Of a stretch of DNA of 64,000 nt, positions 17,455 to 26,131 are shown piece by piece; position 1 is the stretch's first letter, and the number at the start of each line of letters is the position of its first letter. The translations under genes were made by a program, and so were the position numbers. The DNA lies in assembly GCA_022801435.1 (NCBI GenBank), contig JAAWSG010000002.1, positions 1-64,000 of the forward strand. The letters are read 5' to 3'. Under the pieces are notes generated by a model. That model ran no database searches and was not told where the DNA came from. It was given only the letters and a program-made list of their open reading frames with translations. This stretch comes from Lawsonibacter sp. (GTDB lineage Bacteria; Bacillota; Clostridia; Oscillospirales; Oscillospiraceae).

Positions 17455-17486
17455 AAAAGGCCCCCTCCACGGTACGGAGAGGGCCT
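17455..17486 (-). terminator. Terminator after dnaX-ybaB
   Basis: Minus-strand stem 17486-17476 / 17468-17458 with a T4 run (complement of 17455-17458), between ybaB and the SUKH/LRR gene. Confidence 0.7.
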
Positions 17487-17504
17487 GACGTGTTTGGTGA
17501 AAGT

Positions 17505-17858
17505 TTACAGGCCCAGGCCGCCCAGGTTCAGCCCGCCGGTGAGGGACTGCATGGTGCTGGCGGCGTCCGAGTCGGCGGCGCGCATGGCCTCGTTGACGGC
17601 GGCGACGATCATATCCTGGAGCATCTCCACGTCCTCCGGGTCCACCGCCTCCGGGTCGATGACCAGATTTTTCAGCTCGTGCTTCCCGTTGACCGTGGCG
17701 GACACCATCCCGCCCCCGGAGGCCGCCTGGTACTCCTTCTCCTGGAGCTCCTGCTGCATCCGGAGCATATCCTGCTGCATCTTCTGGGCCTGCTTCAGCA
17801 TATTCATGTTCATGCCGCCCCCCATGCCGGGCATCCCGCGGCCATAACCCTTTGCCAT
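17505..17858 (-). CDS. YbaB/EbfC family nucleoid-associated protein
   Basis: A 117-residue DNA-binding protein, normal for the family. A Met/Gly-rich N-terminus is followed by the coiled-coil helix MLKQAQKMQQDMLRMQQEL (about residues 20-40), then strands around SATVNGKHELKNLVIDPEAV. It forms tweezer-like dimers that coat DNA and is almost always encoded right after dnaX, as here (24-bp gap). The usual third gene recR is missing; the next minus-strand gene is the SUKH/LRR protein. Confidence 0.93.
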   Translation of the reverse strand: MAKGYGRGMPGMGGGMNMNMLKQAQKMQQDMLRMQQELQEKEYQAASGGGMVSATVNGKHELKNLVIDPEAVDPEDVEMLQDMIVAAVNEAMRAADSDAASTMQSLTGGLNLGGLGL

Positions 17859-17882
17859 AAAAACACTCCTCTTATCCTGAAC

Positions 17883-19664
17883 TCACTGAATTTTGATGTT
17901 GTCAAACTGCCCCCCGAAGGAGAGCAGCTCGTCCAAGGGGTCCCCGCCGCCCTTCTTCTCCTCCGGAGGCGCGCCTGTCACAATGCTCACCTGGGCCTTC
18001 CCGCCGAAGGAAGCGGCGGCGGCTCCGGCCAGCCCCTCCAAAATGGCGGGCTTGTTGAGCATGGAGCGGGTGAACTCGCTGTCCACCCAAAGGGTCAGCT
18101 TCCCGTTCTTCCACACCCCTGTCACCTTGGCCGGGTTGTTCAGATAGGGCATCACCGAGTTGGGAACCTTCCCCCGCAGGCCGGCGGCGAAGGAGGGCCA
18201 GAAGCTCCGGTCCCCCACCCCCGCTTCCTCCTGCGGACGGGCGGGCGCGGGCCGGGAGGGGGGTTCGGGCTCCGGACTTTTTTGGGGAGGCTCCGGCGCG
18301 CTCTGGGAGGGCTCCGCGCTCTCCGCCCGCCGCCTCTGGGGTTCCGGGGCCACATACTCCTCCCGCCGGGGGGACTCGGCCTCCTCCAAAAACTCCGGCG
18401 GCTCAAACATATAGTCGGGCTCCTCCGGCGGCGGGTCCTCCGGCGGGGGCGGGCCCTCCTCCTCCCGCGCCGAGCTGTCCCGGGCGGGCCTGGAGACCTC
18501 CTGCCGGGGCTGGGCGGCCAGCGCGCTGATACGCTCCTCCAGGCGGGCAATGCGGGCGGACAGGCCGGAGAAGGACTCGTCCATCCCCTCGTCGCACATC
18601 TGAATCAGGCACAGCTCCCCATCAATCCGCCGGTTGCTGCTCCGGCCCAGCCCGGCGGCGGTGGTTTGCAGCAGGTGCAGCATCTGGAGCAGCCGCGGGG
18701 GGGAGAGTTTTTCCCCCAGGGAGCGCATGGCCTGACCGTCGTAGCCCCCGGTCAGCAGGGCGCTCCCTCCCTGGGGTGCGGTCTGGCGCAGCAGCAGGTC
18801 CCGGGCCAGAGCGGACAGCTCCCCCAGCACCGCCCCCACGTCCTTTCCGCCGCCGTACAGCCTGGACAGGGTTTCCAGCGCCCCGGCGGTGTCCCGGGCG
18901 GCGATTTTTTCCATCAGGGCGGCGGTCTCCAGGTTCCCCGCCAGGCCCAGGGTGTCCAGGATTCTCCTCTCGTCCACCTCTCCCCCCGGGCCGGCGCACT
19001 GGTCCAGCAGAGACAGGCCGTCCCGCAGCCCGCCGTCCGCCAGCCGCGCCAGCAGAGCGGCCCCCTCGCGGGTCAGCGCGATCTGCTCCTCCCCCGCCAC
19101 GTACTCCAGCCGCCGCTGGATCTCCCCCGGCAGGATACGTTTGAAGGCGAACTGCTGGCACCGGCTCTTGATGGTGGCCGGGACCTTATGCAGCTCGGTG
19201 GTGGCCAGGATGAAGAGCAGATGGGGGGGCGGCTCCTCCAAAATCTTCAGCAGCGCGTTGAAGGCGGGGGTGCTGAGCATATGGACCTCATCCACGATGT
19301 ACACCCGCCTGCGGACGGCGGCGGGGGTGTAGACCGCCTCGTCCCGGAGGGCCCGCACCTGGTCCACCCCGTTGTTGGAGGCGGCGTCCAGCTCCAGCAC
19401 ATCCAGGATGGAGCCGCTCTCAATGCCAAGACAGGCGGGGCACTGGTTGCAGGGGTTTCCGTCCTGGGGATGCTCGCAGTTCACCGCCCGGGCCAGAATT
19501 TTGGCGCAGGTGGTCTTACCCGTCCCCCTGGTCCCGGTGAACAGATAGGCGTGGGACAGCCGCCCCGCCGCCACCTGCCGCTTCAGGGTCTCGGTGATGT
19601 GGCCCTGCCCCACCACGTCGTCAAAGGCGCGGGGCCGCCACTTTCTGTATAGCGCCTGATACAT
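17883..19664 (-). CDS. dnaX: DNA polymerase III subunit gamma/tau
   Basis: A 593-residue clamp-loader ATPase of the replisome. The AAA domain has Walker A GTRGTGKT at 44-51, a zinc site with C63, C72, C75 and C78, the DEVHMLS Walker B region near 126, and the sensor block LATTELHKVPATIKSRCQ. A Pro/Glu-rich linker (about 395-490) leads to a C-terminal tau-type domain (about 490-593). It sits upstream of ybaB and downstream of the SRP RNA, the conserved clostridial/bacillar order. I did not find an obvious slippery sequence for gamma production but did not search exhaustively. Confidence 0.96.
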   Translation of the reverse strand: MYQALYRKWRPRAFDDVVGQGHITETLKRQVAAGRLSHAYLFTGTRGTGKTTCAKILARAVNCEHPQDGNPCNQCPACLGIESGSILDVLELDAASNNGVDQVRALRDEAVYTPAAVRRRVYIVDEVHMLSTPAFNALLKILEEPPPHLLFILATTELHKVPATIKSRCQQFAFKRILPGEIQRRLEYVAGEEQIALTREGAALLARLADGGLRDGLSLLDQCAGPGGEVDERRILDTLGLAGNLETAALMEKIAARDTAGALETLSRLYGGGKDVGAVLGELSALARDLLLRQTAPQGGSALLTGGYDGQAMRSLGEKLSPPRLLQMLHLLQTTAAGLGRSSNRRIDGELCLIQMCDEGMDESFSGLSARIARLEERISALAAQPRQEVSRPARDSSAREEEGPPPPEDPPPEEPDYMFEPPEFLEEAESPRREEYVAPEPQRRRAESAEPSQSAPEPPQKSPEPEPPSRPAPARPQEEAGVGDRSFWPSFAAGLRGKVPNSVMPYLNNPAKVTGVWKNGKLTLWVDSEFTRSMLNKPAILEGLAGAAAASFGGKAQVSIVTGAPPEEKKGGGDPLDELLSFGGQFDNIKIQ

Positions 19665-19704
19665 CTGGTCACCTCCCGATCATTCCAGCTGGATTTCTTT
19701 TCGT

Positions 19705-19980
19705 TTACAGTCCCTGCTCCAACGATTCCAGATCACCATAGCAGGCTGAAACATGATAGACACCTCTCCACTTTGATACAGCTGCCCACACCAAATCCCC
19801 GGTTTCATCATCCATAATCTCCGCAATGTATGTGCCGCCATACCGGAACATCCGGCGCGGCGTCTCCTCTTCGGAGAACTTTGCCCGGGAGAGCTTCACT
19901 TCGGACAAGACCTCGCAGCTATGTCTTTGGAGGAATTTCAGCTCCGCTTCCGAATACCTGGTATCGAATCTAAACTTCAT
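19705..19980 (-). CDS. Small hypothetical protein between SRP RNA and dnaX
   Basis: A 91-residue soluble protein starting MKFRFDTRYSEAELKFLQ, with no recognised family. The longer open frame upstream runs through the SRP RNA and its terminator, so a start at 19980 is far more likely. The ribosome binding site (GAAAGAGG) is very close to the ATG and weak. It lies 40 bp before dnaX on the same strand and may share its transcript. Reality of the gene is likely but not certain. Confidence 0.5.
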   Translation of the reverse strand: MKFRFDTRYSEAELKFLQRHSCEVLSEVKLSRAKFSEEETPRRMFRYGGTYIAEIMDDETGDLVWAAVSKWRGVYHVSACYGDLESLEQGL

Positions 19981-20007
19981 CCTCTTTCCCCAATCTGCCT
20001 GCTCCGG

Positions 20008-20329
20008 AAAAAATCCCGGCGCGGAGCGAGACCGCACACCGGCCTTTGAAGGATACGCTATACCCGTTACCTGAACAGCCGGCTCAAGACCAGCAACCCC
20101 GCGGCACACGCGTCCAAACGCTTAGTGCTGCTCGGTTCCCCGCCTGACACGGTTCACGCCAGCCGCGTTGCGCGGGACCGGTCTATCATCACTGCTTATC
20201 CAGGGCAGACGGCACAGCATATCTCCGGGGGCCGGGATTCATCCCCGCTGCAGCGGATTGCGGGTACAGGGCACCGCTATCTCCCCGACTAGTGCGGCCT
20301 TGCTCCGCGCCGAACGCGAATCAAAGCTG
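20008..20329 (-). ncRNA. ffs: Signal recognition particle RNA, large (bacillar/clostridial) type
   Basis: Minus-strand transcript. The 5' part contains CTAGTCGGGGAGATAGCGGT and the CCCGCAATCCGCTGCAGCGG block of SRP RNA. The domain IV hairpin reads GTGTCAGG...GGAA...GAGCAGC, the Ffh-binding loop. The two ends pair: GGCGCGGAGC (about 20313-20304) with GCTCCGCGCC (about 20027-20018). A six-T run (complement of 20008-20013) ends it. With a start near 20329 the RNA is about 310 nt, so it includes the Alu domain. Placement upstream of dnaX matches Bacillus scr. It partners with Ffh for co-translational targeting. Confidence 0.93.
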
Positions 20330-20335
20330 TTATGT

Positions 20336-20364
20336 ATTGTACTATATCCCGGCCATTTTATCAA
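20336..20364 (-). promoter_or_regulatory. SRP RNA promoter
   Basis: Minus-strand TTGATA (20364-20359), 17-bp spacer, TACAAT (20341-20336), placing the start near 20329. Confidence 0.8.
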
Positions 20365-20409
20365 CCGAAATTTTTCTTTTTGAACAGAAAAGTTTTTTGC
20401 GTTTTCCTC

Positions 20410-20437
20410 TTTACATTTCAGAAAAATTTGCTATAAT
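20410..20437 (+). promoter_or_regulatory. tRNA-Ala(CGC) promoter
   Basis: TTTACA (20410-20415), 16-bp spacer, TATAAT (20432-20437), divergent from the SRP RNA promoter. Confidence 0.75.
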
Positions 20438-20458
20438 ATAAAAGCCGTCAGCCGGTAT

Positions 20459-20535
20459 GGGCCTGTAGCTCAGCTGGGAGAGCGCACGGTTCGCATCCGT
20501 GAGGTTCGAGGGTTCGATCCCCTTCAGGTCCACCA
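20459..20535 (+). tRNA. tRNA-Ala(CGC)
   Basis: Complete cloverleaf of 77 nt with encoded CCA. The acceptor arms are GGGCCTG (20459-20465) and CAGGTCC (20525-20531), with discriminator A. The anticodon loop TTCGCAT gives anticodon CGC, which reads GCG alanine codons. The T-arm has GGTTCGATCC. It is transcribed alone with its own promoter and terminator. Confidence 0.93.
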
Positions 20536-20587
20536 TAACGCGCAAATACGAGCCCTGTATATCGTCAGGGGGGGTATTTGCATTTGA

Positions 20588-20635
20588 AACAAGGATAGAG
20601 CCAGAACCGTGAGGTTTTGGCTCTGTCCTTGTTTT
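20588..20635 (+). terminator. Long-stem terminator after tRNA-Ala(CGC)
   Basis: 21-bp stem (20588-20608 / 20613-20633) with two G-U pairs and a GTGA tetraloop, then TTTT. It lies within an otherwise empty stretch before the promoter at 20794. Confidence 0.8.
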
Positions 20636-20793
20636 GTGGTCATGAGGCGAAACGCTCTGCCCTTATGGAGAAGCCCCCGGAGGGGAGCTCCCCGAAGATT
20701 GAGGAGCATCTGACAGGCGGCTTTTTGGGGCTTGGGCAGCCCGTTCACCTTCACCCTGAAGCCGGGCCCGGCGGCAGGAAAGGAATATGGGGG

Positions 20794-20822
20794 CTGCCGC
20801 AAAGGGAACAGACCGGTATAAT
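20794..20822 (+). promoter_or_regulatory. Promoter of the 2-hydroxyacid dehydrogenase gene
   Basis: CTGCCG (20794-20799), 17-bp spacer, TATAAT (20817-20822), 29 bp before the start codon. The -35 box is weak. Confidence 0.55.
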
Positions 20823-20850
20823 AGCGGCACAACCAGGAAAGGAGACAGCT

Positions 20851-21786
20851 ATGTCCGACTATATTTTGAACCTTCTCCCCTTAAAGGAGGGGGAGCGGGA
20901 GGAGTTCGAGGCCATTGCCCCCGAGGCGGTCCACGTCTGCGCCCGGAGCAGCACCGTGACTTCGGAGCAGCTGGCCCAGGCCACCGTCATCTTTGGCTGG
21001 CCCAAGCCGGAGCGCATGAGGGAGGCGGTCCGGCTCAAATGGTTCCAGACCATGTGGGCGGGGTATGACGAGTACGCCGGAATGCTGCCCGAGGGGATTT
21101 TGTTTACCTCCTCCAGCGGCTCCAACAGCCGGAGCGTGGCGGAGCATATGCTCACCGGTCTGCTGGCGGTGTGCCGGAAGCTGCCCGCCTACGGGGACAG
21201 CCAGCGGGCCCATGTCTGGAAGGACGAGGGGCCTATGCGTACCATCCTGGGCGGGACGGTGCTGGTGGTGGGCGCGGGCCATGTGGGGTCGGAGTTTGCC
21301 GGGATGTGCCGGGCGCTGGGGGCGGCGGAGACCATCGGGGTGAAGCGGAAGGTCTCCGGCCCGGCGGAGGGATTCAGCCAGCTGTACACCCTGGACAGTC
21401 TGGACCAGCTGCTCCCCCAGGCGGATGTGGTGGCTCTGGTGCTGCCCCACTCCCCCCGGACGGCGGGGCTGATGGACCGGGAGCGCATCGCCCGGATGAA
21501 GCCGGACGCCATCCTCCTCAGCGCCGGGCGGGGGACCGTGCTGGACCAGGAGGCGCTGGCGGAGGCGCTGAGAGAGGGAAAGCTGTGGGGAGCCGCCCTG
21601 GATGTCACCAACCCGGAGCCGCTCCCCCCGGACAGCCCCCTGTGGGACGCGCCCAACCTCCTCCTGACCCCCCACGTGGCCGGCGGAATGCGGCTGGAGA
21701 TCACCCGGCGCAGGTGTGTGGAGATGGCCCAGGAAAATCTCCGCCGCTACCTGGCCGGGGAGAAGCTGGAAAATGCAGTACAGTAA
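20851..21786 (+). CDS. D-isomer-specific 2-hydroxyacid dehydrogenase
   Basis: A 311-residue NAD(P)-dependent enzyme that interconverts 2-oxoacids and D-2-hydroxyacids. The Rossmann glycine motif VVGAGHVGS lies near residues 137-145. The family block LPHSPRTAGLMDRERIARMK and the catalytic region NPEPLPPDSPLW...LTPHVAGG contain the conserved Glu and His. The ATG at 20851 has an AGGAAAGGAG site at 20835-20844; the longer frame would read through the promoter. The substrate cannot be told from sequence. It is a single-gene unit convergent with asnS. Confidence 0.88.
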   Translation: MSDYILNLLPLKEGEREEFEAIAPEAVHVCARSSTVTSEQLAQATVIFGWPKPERMREAVRLKWFQTMWAGYDEYAGMLPEGILFTSSSGSNSRSVAEHMLTGLLAVCRKLPAYGDSQRAHVWKDEGPMRTILGGTVLVVGAGHVGSEFAGMCRALGAAETIGVKRKVSGPAEGFSQLYTLDSLDQLLPQADVVALVLPHSPRTAGLMDRERIARMKPDAILLSAGRGTVLDQEALAEALREGKLWGAALDVTNPEPLPPDSPLWDAPNLLLTPHVAGGMRLEITRRRCVEMAQENLRRYLAGEKLENAVQ

Positions 21787-21792
21787 CCACAA

Positions 21793-21817
21793 GGCCTGCC
21801 GCTGGCAGCGGCAGGCC
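21793..21817. terminator. GC-rich hairpin between convergent genes
   Basis: Perfect 11-bp stem (21793-21803 / 21807-21817) with a GGC loop, 6 bp after the dehydrogenase stop. No T-run follows on either strand, so it may be a weak or factor-assisted terminator. Confidence 0.5.
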
Positions 21818-21889
21818 GATTGCTGGTCGGGAAGGTATGGGGAATAAAATCGTCCCCTGGTTTTTCGGGCTTCTCCCGGGTGCTGCCCC

Positions 21890-23284
21890 TTAAAACTCCG
21901 CGTTGCCCACGGTGCGGGGGTGCGGCAGGGTGTCCCGGATGTTGTTGATGCCGGTGAGGTACATGACCATCCGCTCGAAGCCCATCCCGTAGCCCGCGTG
22001 CCGGCAGGAGCCGAAGCGCCGCAGGTCCAGATACCACCAGTAGTCGTGGGGGTCCATGTCCAGCTCGCGCATACGGGCCTCCAGGACCTCGTGCCGCTCC
22101 TCGCGCTGGGAGCCGCCGATGATCTCCCCGATGCCGGGAACCAGGCAGTCGGCGGCGGCCACGGTTTTGCCGTCGTCGTTGAGGCGCATATAGAAGGCCT
22201 TGATCTCCTTGGGGTAGTCGGTGACGAAGACGGGGCGCTGGTAGACCTGCTCGGTGAGGTAGCGCTCATGCTCGGTCTGGAGGTCGCAGCCCCACTCCAC
22301 CTTAAAGTCGAACTTTTCGTTGTTTTTCTGGAGGATCTCCACCGCCTCGGTGTAGCTCACCCGGGCGAAGTCGGAGGAGGCCACGTGCTCCAGCCGCTCC
22401 TTCAGGCCCTTGTCCACAAAGGAGTTGAAGAAGGCAATCTCGTCCGGACAGCGCTCCAGCACGGTTTTGATGATATACTTGATCATGTCTTCGGCGGTGT
22501 CCATATAGTCGGTGAGGCCGGCGAAGGCCATCTCAGGCTCAATCATCCAGAACTCGGCGGCGTGGCGCTGGGTGTTGGAATTCTCCGCCCGGAAGGTGGG
22601 GCCGAAGGTGTACACGTTGCCGAAGGCCATGGCGAAGTTTTCGGCGTTGAGCTGGCCCGAGACGGTGAGGCTGGTCTGCCTGCCAAAAAAGTCCTTGGCG
22701 TAGTCCACCTGCCCGTCGGGGGTGCGGGGGGGATCGTTCAGGTCCAGAGTGGTGACCTGGAACATCTCTCCGGCGCCCTCGCAGTCGCTGCCGGTGATGA
22801 TGGGGGTGTGGACGTAGACGAAGCCCCGGTCCTGGAAGAAGCAGTGGACGGCGTGGGCGGCGGCGGAGCGCACCCGGAAGGCGGCGGAGAACAGGTTTGT
22901 CCGGGGGCGCAGGTGCTGGATAGAGCGCAGGTACTCCACGCTGTGGCGCTTCTTCTGGAGGGGGTAGTCGGGGGTGGAGGGGCCCTCCACCTGGATGGAG
23001 GCGGCCTTCACCTCCAGGGGCTGCTTGGCCTCCGGGGTGAGCACCACCTCGCCCCGGACAATGAGGGCGGCCCCCACGTTCTGCCCGGCGATCTCCTTAA
23101 AATTGTCCAGGACGCCCGCGTCCATGACGACCTGCAAATTCTTGAAGCAGGAGCCGTCGTTGAGCTCGATAAAGCCGAAGCCCTTCATATCCCGGATGGT
23201 CCTGGCCCAGCCCATGACCGTGACGGTCTGTCCTCCCAGCCCCTCCTGGCCGACAAAGAGGGCGGCGATGGTGATGCGTTCCAT
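21890..23284 (-). CDS. asnS: Asparaginyl-tRNA synthetase
   Basis: A 464-residue class II aminoacyl-tRNA synthetase, the normal length for AsnRS. The N-terminal OB-fold anticodon-binding domain spans about residues 15-105 ([22 protein letters not shown]). Motif 2 is around [11 protein letters not shown]. Motif 3 is [20 protein letters not shown] near the C-terminus. The ATG at 23284 was chosen because AGAGGA precedes it at good spacing; the in-frame ATG at 23299 has no site. A sigma-A promoter lies 47 bp upstream. The leader is too short for a T-box. Confidence 0.96.
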   Translation of the reverse strand: MERITIAALFVGQEGLGGQTVTVMGWARTIRDMKGFGFIELNDGSCFKNLQVVMDAGVLDNFKEIAGQNVGAALIVRGEVVLTPEAKQPLEVKAASIQVEGPSTPDYPLQKKRHSVEYLRSIQHLRPRTNLFSAAFRVRSAAAHAVHCFFQDRGFVYVHTPIITGSDCEGAGEMFQVTTLDLNDPPRTPDGQVDYAKDFFGRQTSLTVSGQLNAENFAMAFGNVYTFGPTFRAENSNTQRHAAEFWMIEPEMAFAGLTDYMDTAEDMIKYIIKTVLERCPDEIAFFNSFVDKGLKERLEHVASSDFARVSYTEAVEILQKNNEKFDFKVEWGCDLQTEHERYLTEQVYQRPVFVTDYPKEIKAFYMRLNDDGKTVAAADCLVPGIGEIIGGSQREERHEVLEARMRELDMDPHDYWWYLDLRRFGSCRHAGYGMGFERMVMYLTGINNIRDTLPHPRTVGNAEF

Positions 23285-23330
23285 GTTGATCCTCTCCATA
23301 TGATAGTAGTAGGGAATTTGCGTGTGCTCC

Positions 23331-23359
23331 ATTATAATGCCTTTCGGGCCGCTTGGCAA
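23331..23359 (-). promoter_or_regulatory. asnS promoter
   Basis: Minus-strand TTGCCA (23359-23354), 17-bp spacer, TATAAT (23336-23331). Confidence 0.8.
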
Positions 23360-23471
23360 GGGGGTGGACAAATTTCCCCAAAACTCCGGCGGAGCGGAAA
23401 AAGCGGGAGAAGACAGGGGGGGAGAAGATATTTTTCCGGCCGGCCCCCAAAAGAAGTCCGCGCAGAATATC

Positions 23472-23500
23472 TTTACAGCAAGAGGGGATTGTGGTATAAT
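23472..23500 (+). promoter_or_regulatory. Promoter of the phosphorelay operon
   Basis: TTTACA (23472-23477), 17-bp spacer, TATAAT (23495-23500), about 70 bp before the kinase start codon. Confidence 0.75.
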
Positions 23501-23570
23501 CACAAAAGAAATATGATCGTTATGCCAACCGGAGCGAACCGTCCGGACAGAATGGGAGTGTATCATAACT

Positions 23571-26126
23571 ATGCTGCAAAAGAAAGCGCACAGGCGGCGC
23601 GCCGGTTTTGGGAATGGACAGACCTTGGCTGTGATGGCGCTGCTTGTAGTGGTGGCCGTCACCGGACTTGCGGTCAGCCGCAAGCTTCTGCTGGACAATG
23701 CCCGGACCATGGGAAAGAATCTGGTGACCAGCTACTCCAACGACGAGGACAGCCAGCTGGGCGAATATGAGCGCATCGTCACTATGGGGATGTACTACCT
23801 GGAGGACATGGCGCAGCAGAACGCCGGCATTGAAGAGATTGAGAGCTGGCTGGCGGACTTCTTTGAGAAGACGGTCCCCCTGCTGGACTCGGTCACGCTG
23901 GACGCCTACGCGGTGGTGGACGGACAGGTCATCTCCGCCGGGGGCTTCCGTCACAAACACGAGGAGTACCAGAGCGAGGAATGGTACCGCATGGCGATGG
24001 AGTCGGAGGGGGAGGGCATCTTTACCAACGCATACCTCAGCCCCATCCACCAGGAGATGGTGGTCACAGTGGCCATCTCCGCCGCAGGCAGCCCCAACGC
24101 CATCGCCTTTGACATCCCCATCAGCCACTTCCGGGCGGAGCATACTGTGCAGAATCTGCCCAGGGGCGGAGCCTACTACGTCTGTGATACCGCAGGAGAG
24201 CTTTTGTACTACAATATCCCCTTTGAGGCCCTGGAGGAGGAGCTGCGCCCCTATGTCCGGGACCTGTTTGAGCGGGTGGGCCGGGGCGAGCTGGAGGGCA
24301 GGGACAACGAGATCACCGGAATGCAGAAGGTCACCCGGGGGCTGTACTACCAGTACGCCCAAAACGGCTGGCTGTGCATCCTCACCGTGCCCTATGAGAC
24401 GCTGCTGGAGGGCGTGCAAAACATTATCTACCTCTACGTGGCGGCCTTCGCCCTGTTCCTGGTGGTGGAGGGGGGCATGTGGCTGCGGGAGCGCCGTTTG
24501 AGCCGCACCGCCCAGCGGGCCAACGAGACGGTCCAGGTGCTGGGCAATATGTACTACGCCATCTACCGGATCAACCTGACCAGCGGGAAGTACGAGGCCA
24601 CCAAGGGCTCCCACTACGTGATGGAGGAGCTGCCCGAGGGCAAGGGGGACTACAGCGAGCTGATGCAGGTGATCCTGAGCAGTCTGGACGAGTGGACCCG
24701 GGAGGATTTTGCCCAAAACTTCTCCCTGGACAACATCCGCCGCCTGGCCGAGCAGAAGACCACCGACTTCGGCGGGGAGTTCCTGCGGCAGTTCGGGGAC
24801 GGACAGCGGTGGATCAGCGTGCGGCTGCTGCTGGATGAGGAGCAGATACCCAACGAGGCGGTCATGTGCTTCCGGGACGTGGAGGAGGAGAAGGAGAACC
24901 AGCTCCAGCAGGTGCGCCTGATGAAAGGGGCTCTTTCCGCGGCGGAGCAGAGCGAAAAATCCCAAAAGCAGTTTTTCTCCATCATGAGCCACGACATGCG
25001 CACCCCCCTGAACATCATCATCGGCATGACCGGCCTGGCCCTCCAGAGCGACTGCGGGCGGGAGAAGACCCTGGACTACCTCCACAAGATCGGGGCCGCC
25101 AGCCAGCAGCTCCTGGCCCTCATCAACGACATTCTGGAGATCTCCCGGCTGGAGCAGGGGAGCGTCTCCATGGAGGTCAAGCCCTTCGATCTGTGCGGGA
25201 ACCTGGACACCTGTCTGGCCCCCTTCCGGACCCAGGCCAGAAGCGAGGGGAAGGAGTTCCAGCTGTCCATGGACGTGAAAAACCGGATGGTCAAGGGGGA
25301 CCCCGCCCGCTTTGGGCAGATCGTCAACAACCTGCTGTCCAACGCCATGAAATTCACCCGGAGCGGGGAGCGCATCTCGGTCAGCCTGCGGCAGGTGGAC
25401 GAGGGCAAGCGGAACAACTACCTCTTTGTGGTGGAGGACACCGGCGCGGGCATGTCGGAGGAATTTTTGCCCAAGCTCTTCGACCCCTATGAACGGGAGG
25501 TCCGCTTCGGCGCCAAGGAGACCATGGGGACAGGGCTGGGGATGCCCATCGTCAAGAACCTGGTGACCCGGATGGGCGGACAGATCACCGTGTCCAGCGC
25601 CCTGGGCCAGGGGACCACCTTTACAGTCACCCTGCCCTTTGACGTGGGGGAGGTCCTGCCTGCCCCCCGGGAGGAGCAGCTTCCGGCGCAGGATATGCAG
25701 CTGGAGGGTTTGACCATACTGCTGGCGGAGGACAATTTCCTGAATATGGAGATCGCCACCGAGCTGCTGCAGATGCGGGGAGCCCAGGTGGTCCCGGCGG
25801 AAAACGGTCTGGAGGCTCTGGACGCTTTCCGCGCCTCTGAACCCGACAGCTTCGACGCCATCCTGATGGATATGCAGATGCCCGAGATGGACGGCTGTCA
25901 GGCCACCGAGGCCATCCGCGCCCTGAACCGCCCGGACGCGAAGACCATCCCCATCATCGCCCTGACGGCCAACGCCTTTGCGGAGGATATCAGCCGCACC
26001 ACCCAGGCGGGTATGGACGCGCACCTGGCCAAACCCATCAATATCGAACTGCTGTGCTCCACGATGACAAAGCTGGTCCGCCAGCGCAGTCTCCATCGGA
26101 ATGAGACACACGCGGAGAAGGAGTGA
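23571..26126 (+). CDS. Hybrid sensor histidine kinase with extracellular CACHE-like sensor
   Basis: An 851-residue membrane kinase. TM1 (about residues 19-37) and TM2 (about 284-304) bracket a roughly 245-residue extracytoplasmic domain of the dCACHE size class. A PAS-like region follows (about 315-445), then a dimerisation helix with phospho-acceptor H474 in [12 protein letters not shown], an HATPase domain (N-box [11 protein letters not shown]-box GTGLGMPIV) and a C-terminal receiver with D767 in [11 protein letters not shown]. The start has only a weak GGGAG site. The stop overlaps the next frame. It probably passes phosphate via its receiver to the Hpt protein at 28228 and on to the REC/HD-GYP/GGDEF protein. 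The ligand is unknown. Confidence 0.9.
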   Translation: MLQKKAHRRRAGFGNGQTLAVMALLVVVAVTGLAVSRKLLLDNARTMGKNLVTSYSNDEDSQLGEYERIVTMGMYYLEDMAQQNAGIEEIESWLADFFEKTVPLLDSVTLDAYAVVDGQVISAGGFRHKHEEYQSEEWYRMAMESEGEGIFTNAYLSPIHQEMVVTVAISAAGSPNAIAFDIPISHFRAEHTVQNLPRGGAYYVCDTAGELLYYNIPFEALEEELRPYVRDLFERVGRGELEGRDNEITGMQKVTRGLYYQYAQNGWLCILTVPYETLLEGVQNIIYLYVAAFALFLVVEGGMWLRERRLSRTAQRANETVQVLGNMYYAIYRINLTSGKYEATKGSHYVMEELPEGKGDYSELMQVILSSLDEWTREDFAQNFSLDNIRRLAEQKTTDFGGEFLRQFGDGQRWISVRLLLDEEQIPNEAVMCFRDVEEEKENQLQQVRLMKGALSAAEQSEKSQKQFFSIMSHDMRTPLNIIIGMTGLALQSDCGREKTLDYLHKIGAASQQLLALINDILEISRLEQGSVSMEVKPFDLCGNLDTCLAPFRTQARSEGKEFQLSMDVKNRMVKGDPARFGQIVNNLLSNAMKFTRSGERISVSLRQVDEGKRNNYLFVVEDTGAGMSEEFLPKLFDPYEREVRFGAKETMGTGLGMPIVKNLVTRMGGQITVSSALGQGTTFTVTLPFDVGEVLPAPREEQLPAQDMQLEGLTILLAEDNFLNMEIATELLQMRGAQVVPAENGLEALDAFRASEPDSFDAILMDMQMPEMDGCQATEAIRALNRPDAKTIPIIALTANAFAEDISRTTQAGMDAHLAKPINIELLCSTMTKLVRQRSLHRNETHAEKE

Positions 26127-26131
26127 ACAAC

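Noticed and set aside
23285..23330. T-box riboswitch before asnS
   Set aside because: The promoter is only about 50 bp from the start codon, too short for a T-box.
23520..26111. 863-codon minus-strand frame opposite the hybrid kinase
   Set aside because: Antisense shadow; the plus strand encodes clear kinase motifs and has promoter and operon signals.
26123..26131. GTG at 26123 as start of the REC/HD-GYP/GGDEF protein
   Set aside because: It overlaps the ribosome binding site; TTG 26132 has proper spacing.
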